Positions 1 to 5,943 of a stretch of DNA of 11,522 nt are shown here, piece by piece (position 1 is the first letter of the stretch; every line of letters begins with the position of its first letter). Location of the stretch: positions 1-11,522 of the forward strand of contig JAZQWL010000040.1 in the NCBI GenBank assembly GCA_045632305.1, read 5' to 3'. This DNA comes from SVTX01 sp045632305 (GTDB lineage: Bacteria; Bacillota; Clostridia; Oscillospirales; CAG-272). Below the pieces are notes generated by a model. It did not search any database. It was given only the letters and a program-made list of their open reading frames with translations, and was not told the origin of the DNA. The position numbers were made by a program, and so were the translations under genes.

Positions 1-88
1 GGTTTTACCGTCAAGCCGGGTGGCACCGCAGGAAAGATTTATCATCCTGTCCCAGCAGCATCAATGTCTGGGACGGGATTTTTTTATT
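1..88 (+). promoter_or_regulatory. T-box riboswitch leader of trpS, 3' part only
   Basis: Positions 18-32 read GGGTGGCACCGCAGG, which is the conserved T-box sequence that pairs with the free CCA end of an uncharged tRNA. It is followed within 12 bases by a terminator hairpin and then by an aminoacyl-tRNA synthetase gene. That order is the standard one for T-box control in Firmicutes. Uncharged tRNA(Trp) should stabilise the antiterminator and allow trpS transcription, while charged tRNA leaves the terminator to form. The tRNA identity is inferred from the downstream gene, because stem I, the specifier loop and the promoter lie left of the window. Confidence 0.95.
44..88 (+). terminator. Conditional terminator of the trpS T-box leader
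   Basis: Bases 44-55 (ATCCTGTCCCAG) pair with 68-79 (CTGGGACGGGAT) as a 12-bp stem with one G-U pair and a 12-base loop, followed by a run of T from 79 to 85. This is a strong intrinsic terminator just before the trpS ribosome binding site. The 5' arm is probably shared with the alternative antiterminator formed with the T-box sequence at 18-32. Confidence 0.93.
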
Positions 89-114
89 CCCTCCCGAAGA
101 AAAGGAGAAAAATT

Positions 115-1116
115 ATGTTTAAGGATCAACTCGTTTCCTACTCGGGCATTCAGCCGAGCGGAAATCTCACAATTGGCAACTATCTCGGCGCTCTCAAGAA
201 CTTCTCTTCCTATTCCGAGAAGTACAAGACGTTCTACTGCGTAGTTGACTCCCACGCGATCACAGTTCGTCAGAATCCTGCCGAGCTTCGCCGTCGCACT
301 TATGAAACACTCGCACTTTATATGGCGGCAGGTCTCGACCCCGAAAAGAACACACTCTACGTTCAGTCACAGGTGCATGAGCATGCAGAGCTTGCATGGA
401 TCCTCAACTGCTTTACAATGTTCGGTGAGCTGTCCCGTATGACACAGTTCAAGGACAAATCAGCACGCCACAGCGACAATATTAATGCGGGACTCTTCAC
501 CTACCCCGTGCTTATGGCTGCAGACATTCTTCTCTACCAGACCGACGTAGTTCCCGTAGGCGTCGACCAGAAACAGCACGTTGAGCTTTGCCGCGACATT
601 GCGGAGAGAGTAAACCAGATCTACCCCGATATGTTCACAGTTCCCGAGCCCATTATTTCCACAACGGGCAGAAAGATCATGTCGCTTGCCGATCCCACAA
701 AGAAGATGAGCAAGTCCGACGAGAACACAAACGCCGTTGTATATATTCTTGATGACCGCGATACCATCATCCGCAAGTTCAAGAGAGCCGTTACCGACTC
801 CGAGATGTCCATTAAGTACGGTGAGGGTAAAGACGGTATCAACAACCTTATCAACATTTACGCGTCCTTCACAGGCAAGACCAACGAGGAGATCGAGCGT
901 GAATTTGAGGGCCGTGGCTACGGCGACTTCAAGCTCGCGGTTGGTGAGACATGCGCTGATGCGTTAGCACCCGTTCAGGCAGAATTCAACAGAATCCTCT
1001 CGGATAAGGGTATGCTCGAAGCACAGATGAAGCGCGGCGCTGAGGAAGCATCCTACTACGCGCGCAGAACTCTTGGCAAGTTCAAGAAGAAGCTTGGATT
1101 TATCGAAACAAAATAA
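115..1116 (+). CDS. trpS: Tryptophanyl-tRNA synthetase
   Basis: This cytoplasmic class I synthetase activates tryptophan with ATP and charges tRNA(Trp). The 333-residue protein has the usual bacterial TrpRS length. It carries the HIGH-type motif as PSGNLTIGNYLGAL (14-27, with TIGN at 19-22), the family block GLFTYPVLMAADILLY (126-141), and the KMSKS loop at 197-201. A GVDQ segment at 149-152 follows the Rossmann core, as in other TrpRS. The start is ATG at 115, because AAAGGAG at 101-107 lies 7 bases upstream and the protein then begins just before the conserved SGIQPSG segment. An upstream in-frame ATG at 64 lies inside the leader terminator and is rejected. The gene is monocistronic, has a T-box leader in front and a strong hairpin directly after the stop. 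Nothing in it looks damaged. Confidence 0.98.
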   Translation: MFKDQLVSYSGIQPSGNLTIGNYLGALKNFSSYSEKYKTFYCVVDSHAITVRQNPAELRRRTYETLALYMAAGLDPEKNTLYVQSQVHEHAELAWILNCFTMFGELSRMTQFKDKSARHSDNINAGLFTYPVLMAADILLYQTDVVPVGVDQKQHVELCRDIAERVNQIYPDMFTVPEPIISTTGRKIMSLADPTKKMSKSDENTNAVVYILDDRDTIIRKFKRAVTDSEMSIKYGEGKDGINNLINIYASFTGKTNEEIEREFEGRGYGDFKLAVGETCADALAPVQAEFNRILSDKGMLEAQMKRGAEEASYYARRTLGKFKKKLGFIETK

Positions 1117-1121
1117 AAAGA

Positions 1122-1148
1122 AACCCCGCCGTTATTCACGGCGGGGTT
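1122..1148. terminator. Bidirectional intrinsic terminator between trpS and the convergent gene
   Basis: An 11-bp perfect stem (1122-1132 with 1138-1148, AACCCCGCCGT/ACGGCGGGGTT) closes a 5-base loop. It starts 6 bases after the trpS stop codon. On the plus strand the tail is a modest T-rich ATTCTGTT. On the minus strand the hairpin is followed by TTCTTTTTATTTT, a better U tract. It should therefore end the convergent minus-strand gene at least as well as trpS. Confidence 0.9.
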
Positions 1149-1196
1149 ATTCTGTTCGTATATTAGCTATTCTGTCGGAGAAGTCATTTCAATATA

Positions 1197-2246
1197 TTAG
1201 TCAAATCTTATTCTGTCAATAAACTCTGAAAAAGCATCCGCAGGTATCAGGCCGTAATATTTAACAACATTATTTTCAACCTCACTGTATTTTTCGGGAA
1301 GCATCAAATTCTCAACGTCCGATAAATAATAGCCAAGATTTCTTTCAAGATCCTCGTGTATATGCTCGCCATTTGATTGAATATAATCGGTTTGTACCAT
1401 GATGTGAATCTGTTCTCTGTATTCCATAAAAGGCAGCTTGATAAAATCATTATGAGGTCTGTTTATGCCAAAGAATACGTAATAATCAATCGATGATCTC
1501 AAATACATATAATTACCGCTTACCGTCTGAGTGCCCGCTTGATTTACACCGCTGACAAAATGCGTACGATAATAATCAATACTTTCAATACTCGGTAAAA
1601 AGGACTCTGATTTTTTCATGCTTTGCGTAAATGAAGCAGAATTCACCTGAAACGCCGCAACAAATTTTTCTCCGTTATAAGTTTCTTCAATTTGAAACGC
1701 ATCATCAACTCTTATCCATGTATATTTATCAAAGCAACAATAAATACCGTATTCACTTCGGGTGTGTGAAGGATTGAAATAGGCGCACATATAATAACAT
1801 TCCGAATCATCAAAGCTCACAAAATACGATTGATAACTGCTTTTGATTTTCATTATTTTATCATATGTTAAATCAGTTAAATGAATATTGATCACCATAT
1901 CTGTCTCATCGACAGACGGCACATCATAATCCACTGCCGGCTCGGTGTTTTCTTCGTAAGAAACCGTTGGCGCTTCGGTTATCACGTCCGACGTAACGTC
2001 ACTCATCAGATAATAATGTATTGCTTCTATGAGCTGACGCTCATGCTCTTCATCGGATATATTATACGTAATCATCTCACCCGGTACATCCGTCACGACC
2101 TCGGAATTATGCGTCGTAAGCGTTTCCCCGAAAATATTATCAGGCGTGTTCTGCGGCTCATCATTTTTTCCCCTGCCAAACGCCACGAAAAGCACCGCTA
2201 CCGCGCACAAAGCAATCACAGAAATTATGATTATTGTCTTCTTCAC
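1197..2246 (-). CDS. Membrane-anchored extracytoplasmic protein of unknown function
   Basis: I do not recognise a family for this 349-residue protein. Residues 1-24 are two lysines followed by a long hydrophobic run (about 5-23), which suggests a signal anchor with the rest outside the cell. There is no convincing lipobox, since C14 is preceded by Leu inside the hydrophobic stretch. Residues 25-115 are acidic and rich in Thr, Val and Glu, resembling a disordered linker. Residues 116-349 look globular and rich in Tyr and Phe, with a cysteine cluster at C150, C154, C170 and C171. The start is GTG at 2246, supported by AGGAAAGGGG (2264-2255) 8 bases upstream and by its place before the hydrophobic segment. 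Two 60-base blocks that I counted are 37-38% G+C, lower than trpS or ppdK. It stands alone between trpS and thiT with its own promoter. An accessory surface or envelope protein is a guess. Confidence 0.8.
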   Translation of the reverse strand: MKKTIIIISVIALCAVAVLFVAFGRGKNDEPQNTPDNIFGETLTTHNSEVVTDVPGEMITYNISDEEHERQLIEAIHYYLMSDVTSDVITEAPTVSYEENTEPAVDYDVPSVDETDMVINIHLTDLTYDKIMKIKSSYQSYFVSFDDSECYYMCAYFNPSHTRSEYGIYCCFDKYTWIRVDDAFQIEETYNGEKFVAAFQVNSASFTQSMKKSESFLPSIESIDYYRTHFVSGVNQAGTQTVSGNYMYLRSSIDYYVFFGINRPHNDFIKLPFMEYREQIHIMVQTDYIQSNGEHIHEDLERNLGYYLSDVENLMLPEKYSEVENNVVKYYGLIPADAFSEFIDRIRFD

Positions 2247-2278
2247 CTAAAACACCCCTTTCCTGTATCTATATACGT

Positions 2279-2307
2279 ATTATATCATATTTTTATACCC
2301 ATGTCAA
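2279..2307 (-). promoter_or_regulatory. Consensus housekeeping promoter for the unknown membrane-anchored gene
   Basis: On the minus strand TTGACA (2307-2302) and TATAAT (2284-2279) are separated by exactly 17 bases, a perfect match to the sigma-A consensus. Transcription would begin near 2272, leaving a leader of about 25 bases before the GTG at 2246. There is no room for a structured leader, so the gene is probably expressed without leader control unless a regulator binds the promoter itself. Confidence 0.85.
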
Positions 2308-2313
2308 CAATAC

Positions 2314-2341
2314 AAAAGCCGTGGATATCTCCACGGCTTTT
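2314..2341 (-). terminator. Terminator after thiT
   Basis: Bases 2314-2325 (AAAAGCCGTGGA) pair with 2330-2341 (TCCACGGCTTTT) around a 4-base loop. Read on the minus strand, this lies just past the thiT stop codon and ends in TTTTGTATTGTT. It separates thiT from the downstream promoter, whose -35 box begins 7 bases beyond the hairpin. The stem also has a T run on the plus strand, but no plus-strand gene precedes it. Confidence 0.9.
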
Positions 2342-2343
2342 AA

Positions 2344-2949
2344 TTATGCTCTCTTCATGGGCTTCAGGGTTTTGGGGTTCAATGCCGCGCAGACGATGCA
2401 CGCAAGCACGCCCGTCAAAATTGCGTTCGGCAGCATATAGGATGCGTTATAAACGAGCGAATAGATCCACACGTTCATGCCCTCGGGCGCATACGAGCCC
2501 CAGAGGATAACGCCCGAAAGAAAGCTCGACACGAATCTTACAAGGCACACTGCAACCGCTCCTACAGTATATCCCACAAGCTTGCGGCTTCCAAACGGCT
2601 TTGCAAATACATCTGATATACCGACAATAGTAAACGCGATAACGTAATCGAGCAGGATGCAAAGCACGAGCGCGCCGAAATTATTCGCGGGCGGAACGTA
2701 AAATCCGAGCGCCATCTGAAGCAACGAATATGCGAGTCCCACTCCCGCGCCCCATGCAATGCCGCGGCGATAGGAATAGTAAATTATTGGAAGCATGCTT
2801 ACTGTGATCGTTCCGCCGAAGGGTAACAATGCACTGACGCCCGATATAGCGTTGAGCCACACGCAAAGTAGCTCTAAAACATAGGCGGACGCGATTACGA
2901 GCGCGCCCTCGGTGAGGCAAAGCAGTCTTGTTTTGCTTGTTTGTTTCAT
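2344..2949 (-). CDS. thiT: Thiamine-specific S component of an energy-coupling factor transporter (ThiT, YuaJ family)
   Basis: ThiT is the membrane substrate-binding subunit that captures thiamine and works with a shared EcfA/EcfA'/EcfT module, which is not encoded in this window. The 201-residue protein is almost entirely hydrophobic, with about six membrane segments. Family motifs visible are PFGGTITVSMLPI (43-55), LLDYVIAF (99-106) and SGVILWGSYAPEG (145-157) followed by WIYSLVYN (161-168). By spacing against recalled Lactococcus ThiT numbering, D101, Y102, W150, Y163 and N168 fall on the ligand positions E84, Y85, W133, Y146 and N151. S142 falls where the usual ligand residue is His125. 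The start is ATG at 2949, because AAAGGAG (2963-2957) lies 7 bases upstream. A longer in-frame start at 2982 sits inside the riboswitch terminator and is rejected. The TPP riboswitch upstream independently supports a thiamine function. Confidence 0.95.
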   Translation of the reverse strand: MKQTSKTRLLCLTEGALVIASAYVLELLCVWLNAISGVSALLPFGGTITVSMLPIIYYSYRRGIAWGAGVGLAYSLLQMALGFYVPPANNFGALVLCILLDYVIAFTIVGISDVFAKPFGSRKLVGYTVGAVAVCLVRFVSSFLSGVILWGSYAPEGMNVWIYSLVYNASYMLPNAILTGVLACIVCAALNPKTLKPMKRA

Positions 2950-2972
2950 TTCTTTTCTCCTTTGAGATAATA

Positions 2973-3012
2973 AAAAATTCACCCGCAGAAAAATCTCGAC
3001 GGATGAATTTTT
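2973..3012 (-). terminator. Riboswitch-controlled terminator in the thiT leader
   Basis: On the minus strand AAAAATTCATCCG (3012-3000) pairs with CGGGTGAATTTTT (2985-2973) as a 13-bp stem with one G-U pair and a 14-base loop, followed by further T residues. It lies between the TPP aptamer and the thiT ribosome binding site. When TPP is bound this hairpin should form and stop transcription before thiT. Confidence 0.9.
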
Positions 3013-3045
3013 ATTACGCCCAAATGAGCTATATAGCTTAAAAAT

Positions 3046-3137
3046 AAATCTTCCTACGCCGGTATTATCCGTATCAGGTACAAGGGTTCCAAAAATTTGG
3101 TCTCAGCCGTCGATATTATCTCAAGCACCCCCGATTT
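3046..3137 (-). ncRNA. TPP (thiamine pyrophosphate) riboswitch aptamer
   Basis: Read on the minus strand, the conserved THI-box elements occur in order: a P1 strand AAATC (3137-3133), GGGGGTGC (3132-3125), GGCTGAGA (3108-3101), ACCTGAT (3079-3073), GGATAATACC (3070-3061), GGCGTAGGAA (3060-3051) and the closing P1 strand GATTT (3050-3046). The GGCTGAGA core and the CTGAT...GGATAATACC...CGTAGG pattern are diagnostic of TPP sensing. It is followed by a terminator and thiT, so it should turn transporter expression off when TPP is plentiful. Between the aptamer and the terminator is a perfect 12-base palindrome (3027-3038). Confidence 0.96.
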
Positions 3138-3155
3138 CTATGCGGTTGTGTACAT

Positions 3156-3184
3156 ATTATAAGACATTCAGTCGGATTTGTCAA
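3156..3184 (-). promoter_or_regulatory. Consensus housekeeping promoter of the TPP riboswitch-thiT unit
   Basis: TTGACA (3184-3179) and TATAAT (3161-3156) on the minus strand are 17 bases apart, again a perfect sigma-A match. Transcription would start near 3149, about 12 bases before the first P1 strand of the aptamer. The -35 box begins only 4 bases after the stop codon of the upstream foldase-like gene. Confidence 0.88.
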
Positions 3185-3188
3185 TACC

Positions 3189-4589
3189 TTATTTCCAATA
3201 ATCGAAATTAATTCCGATAAATTTAATAGACTCGCACTTGGCGAGGTTTTCCTCGATAACAGTCATATTATCAAGAATGTCGCGATACTTTTCCTTGAAC
3301 ACCTCGGTCATGATCGTGGCGGTGAAATTATCAAACCAAACCGCCTTGTCGCTATCCGAAAACGCGCCGCTATCAAGGGGATATTTCATAACCACATGAT
3401 AACCCTCGTCGCTCTCGACGATAGCACGCTCGCCCGCGGTCATTGTGCCAAGACGCGAGAGGATCTTATTCAAATAGTCGGCCTCGTAATATCCGCTGCT
3501 TGCAAGCGCCGAAAGATAATAGCCGTCGGGATTCTGCTCTGCACTGTCGGAGGCGTCGTTGAATTTCTCCATTTCCGCCTCAAACGCGGCAAAATTATCT
3601 CGGCTTACGGAATTCATGATTTCCTGCGCCAAAGCATATCTTTCCGCCATTTGCGCCTCGCTATAATAAACCTTCTTGGCTACGCCGTCCTCCATGACGG
3701 GGTGACGAACGCCATTTTCCTTATCGTACAAGGGCTTATCGAGTATTGCCTCTCCGTTTTCATCCTTTTCAAAATAGATCTTTTCCTGATACTCGTCACG
3801 AATATACATCTGATCCTTGTCAAAACCAACCACGCCGTTTTTCGTATCGTAAAGCGGCTTTGCAGAATCTCCCGAGAAATAGATCTCGCAGCCGAACGCG
3901 TCCTTTTCATACTCGTAATAGTATTTGGAGACGAGTATCTGCTTGAATCTGTGATAGTATTTTTCGTAATATTCCTTTTTAAGCTCGTCGCTTATCTTGG
4001 AGCCGCCGCTACCGAAAAGGTATTCCTGAAAATATTCTGCCTTACCCTTTATGATGAGCGCCTCGCGATAGGATTCAATATCCACGCCGTACGGAGCCAA
4101 AATCTGATTGAATTTTTCCTCCGATCCGTCACCGACGTATCCAAGATCGATATAATCCGCGATCTCAGAGTCAATGCTCGCATAATATTCGTCGGGAAGA
4201 GTCAGCCCCTCACTGTCAAAAAGATAGACCGAGAGAAGATAGAGCTTGCACGTCTCAAACGTGCGCTCGGTATAATACTCGGCATTCGTCTTACCTAAGA
4301 CGGGCGACTCGGACTCCCAGAACGCTATCGATCTTACATCGTATCCGCTACGCGCAAGTCCGCCCTTAGTTCTTGAGAGCATAAGACTGTAAAACGCAAG
4401 CGGAAGCTTTGAGCCCTTGTATTCAAGCACGGGATCCTTGACCTTATTCTGATTTATACCGATTATCACCGCTATAGCGGTCAACGCGATCGCCACGGCA
4501 AGAACCGAAGCGGTTATGATTATAAGCGCCTTGCGGGTCTTTTTATTTGCTCCCGCTCCTTGCGGTATGATCTGTTCCTTGTTTTTCAT
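3189..4589 (-). CDS. PrsA/SurA-type foldase-like protein with an N-terminal transmembrane anchor
   Basis: This is the downstream of two adjacent paralogues. The 466-residue protein has a short basic cytoplasmic tail (1-20), one membrane segment (about 21-44) and a large outside part. Residues 52-215 match the paralogue's chaperone-like N domain (shared LSR-x-KG-x-L and LFD-x-EGLTLPDE). A parvulin-like domain begins at RFKQILVSK (214-222) and ends at VESDEGYHVVMKY (391-403). It is split by a tyrosine-rich insert (about 223-310) holding two copies of an IYF...YD-x-x-NG unit. Q217 replaces the first conserved parvulin His, and H398 is kept. A role in folding exported proteins is inferred from similarity and from the pth-mfd context. 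ATG 4589 is preferred over GTG 4601 because GTGAG (4601-4597) sits 7 bases before it, matching the paralogue's start context. The ribosome binding site is weak, so coupling to the upstream gene 19 bp away is likely. Confidence 0.85.
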   Translation of the reverse strand: MKNKEQIIPQGAGANKKTRKALIIITASVLAVAIALTAIAVIIGINQNKVKDPVLEYKGSKLPLAFYSLMLSRTKGGLARSGYDVRSIAFWESESPVLGKTNAEYYTERTFETCKLYLLSVYLFDSEGLTLPDEYYASIDSEIADYIDLGYVGDGSEEKFNQILAPYGVDIESYREALIIKGKAEYFQEYLFGSGGSKISDELKKEYYEKYYHRFKQILVSKYYYEYEKDAFGCEIYFSGDSAKPLYDTKNGVVGFDKDQMYIRDEYQEKIYFEKDENGEAILDKPLYDKENGVRHPVMEDGVAKKVYYSEAQMAERYALAQEIMNSVSRDNFAAFEAEMEKFNDASDSAEQNPDGYYLSALASSGYYEADYLNKILSRLGTMTAGERAIVESDEGYHVVMKYPLDSGAFSDSDKAVWFDNFTATIMTEVFKEKYRDILDNMTVIEENLAKCESIKFIGINFDYWK

Positions 4590-4608
4590 AAATTTTCTCA
4601 CTTGACTT

Positions 4609-5898
4609 TTAATAAAGTATATTTGACGCGATATCCATCATATCGGGAGTTTTCTCAAATTGCTCCTCGTCATAGACGATGCTCGTCTCATATTCCCCGC
4701 ACTTCTCACGGAAAAGAAGGTCTGTAAGATCGCTGAAGAACATTGAGAAAGCATCCTTATGCTCCTCCTTGCTATACGCGCCAACCTCGTTTGCATACTT
4801 ATATATGACGTGATAACCGTAATCGGACTCAACGACCGCCATATCTCCTACCTTCATTTCAGAGAGCTTCTCGGCAATATCGTCAAGATATTTCGCCTCG
4901 CTCTTCTGATTGAAATAATATGAAGGGCTTACGAAGAGATAACGAAGTCCGCTCTCTCCGTCAAGCTCGCTCTCAGTAATGATCAATTTCTCAAATTCCT
5001 CGGCAGTCATAGGTGTGCCCGCGAGCTTATCCGCGCGTTCCTTGAGCTTTGCAAGCTCATCCTTGCCGTAATATTCGAGAACCTTTTCCTTGCCGTTCAT
5101 CACGTACGAAACAACGCCGTTTACCTTATCGTACGCGATATTACCCTCAGCATCATAATACACGGGATTTCTGTATTTATCCTCAATTGGCTTACCGAAT
5201 TCGCTCATTTTAGTAGTTCCGTTTACCTTGTCGTACGCGATCTCCTTTTTCTCGGAGTTCACAAAATAAATCGTATTTCCCTGCTCATCGGTCTCGGTCA
5301 CGTAGTAATAGCCCGCGTAAAATATCTGCTTGAACGCAACGAAGCTTTCATTTAAATACCGCTCCTTGCGCTCCTCGGGTATCTTCTCACCGTTCTCACC
5401 AAAGTAGTATTTTTTGAGATACGACATTTTTGCTTCTATAGTGTAAATTTCCTTGAGCATTTTGTAATTTACACCAAACTCGGAAAGCTCGGCATTGAGC
5501 GCGGTCTTTGAGCCCGCTCTCTCAACAAGCTTATCCATAAGCTCTTCGATATTATCGACATCCTCATCGGGAAGAGTCAGTCCTTCCTTATCGAAAAGAT
5601 AATCTGCGACAACGTAGGAATACGCCTCTTCAAGCACCTGTATCTTAACGAACTCTCCGTACGTCATACCGCTCGCAGACACGATCGTATCCCAGAATCC
5701 CTTACTGTCAGTTCTATATCCGAGATTTTCAAGAGTTCCCTTCATTCTTGATAACAAAAACTGATAGATATTCGGTGTGAGCGTCTTATCCTCAAGCTCA
5801 AGTATCGGCTTTGCCGCGCATGACACGAGCGACAGCGAAAGCATCAGAATTGCCAAAGCAAGACTGACTGCTTTTAAAACAACGTTTTTATTTTTCAT
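4609..5898 (-). CDS. PrsA-like peptidyl-prolyl isomerase/foldase lipoprotein
   Basis: The 429-residue protein starts with a lipoprotein signal peptide: basic MKNK, a hydrophobic core to about residue 23, and the lipobox LVSC with lipidated C27. It should sit on the outer face of the membrane. Residues 30-180 resemble the N-terminal chaperone region of PrsA/SurA proteins. A parvulin-like domain starts at FVAFKQIF (186-193) and closes with VVESDYGYHVIYKY (355-368). Between them is a tyrosine-rich insert (about 194-278) with two IYF/VYY...AYDKVNG units (210-227 and 246-261). Q191 stands in place of the first conserved parvulin His, and H363 is retained, so isomerase activity is uncertain. The start is ATG 5898, with TGAGG (5910-5906) 7 bases upstream. 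Placement after mfd fits the pth-mfd-prsA order that I recall from clostridia. The next gene is a tandem paralogue. Confidence 0.88.
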   Translation of the reverse strand: MKNKNVVLKAVSLALAILMLSLSLVSCAAKPILELEDKTLTPNIYQFLLSRMKGTLENLGYRTDSKGFWDTIVSASGMTYGEFVKIQVLEEAYSYVVADYLFDKEGLTLPDEDVDNIEELMDKLVERAGSKTALNAELSEFGVNYKMLKEIYTIEAKMSYLKKYYFGENGEKIPEERKERYLNESFVAFKQIFYAGYYYVTETDEQGNTIYFVNSEKKEIAYDKVNGTTKMSEFGKPIEDKYRNPVYYDAEGNIAYDKVNGVVSYVMNGKEKVLEYYGKDELAKLKERADKLAGTPMTAEEFEKLIITESELDGESGLRYLFVSPSYYFNQKSEAKYLDDIAEKLSEMKVGDMAVVESDYGYHVIYKYANEVGAYSKEEHKDAFSMFFSDLTDLLFREKCGEYETSIVYDEEQFEKTPDMMDIASNILY

Positions 5899-5929
5899 AA
5901 TTTTTCCTCAAAAAAGTATCCTAAACTAC

Positions 5930-5935
5930 ATTATA
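5930..5935 (-). promoter_or_regulatory. Possible internal -10 box ahead of the foldase-like pair
   Basis: TATAAT lies on the minus strand in the 45-bp gap after the mfd stop codon, with a putative start near 5923. The expected -35 position (about 5958-5953) reads AAGAAA, and no TGn extension precedes the -10. It is therefore at best a weak internal promoter that could uncouple the two foldase-like genes from pth-mfd. Confidence 0.3.
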
Positions 5936-5943
5936 CAATAAAA

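Noticed and set aside
64..114. N-terminal extension of trpS from the ATG at 64
   Set aside because: This ATG lies in the loop of the T-box terminator. The ribosome binding site at 101-107 and the family start point to ATG 115.
1881..2510. Plus-strand open frame of 209 codons across the thiT/unknown-gene junction
   Set aside because: It runs through the thiT terminator and the consensus promoter of the unknown gene and has low-complexity basic residues, so it is not a credible protein.
2950..2982. Longer thiT start at 2982
   Set aside because: It falls inside the 3' arm of the riboswitch terminator, and the ribosome binding site at 2957-2963 clearly serves ATG 2949.
3396..4298. Plus-strand open frame of 300 codons opposite the membrane-anchored foldase-like gene
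   Set aside because: The minus-strand protein has coherent domains, an anchor and a paralogue. The plus-strand frame has no recognisable motif and is a shadow.
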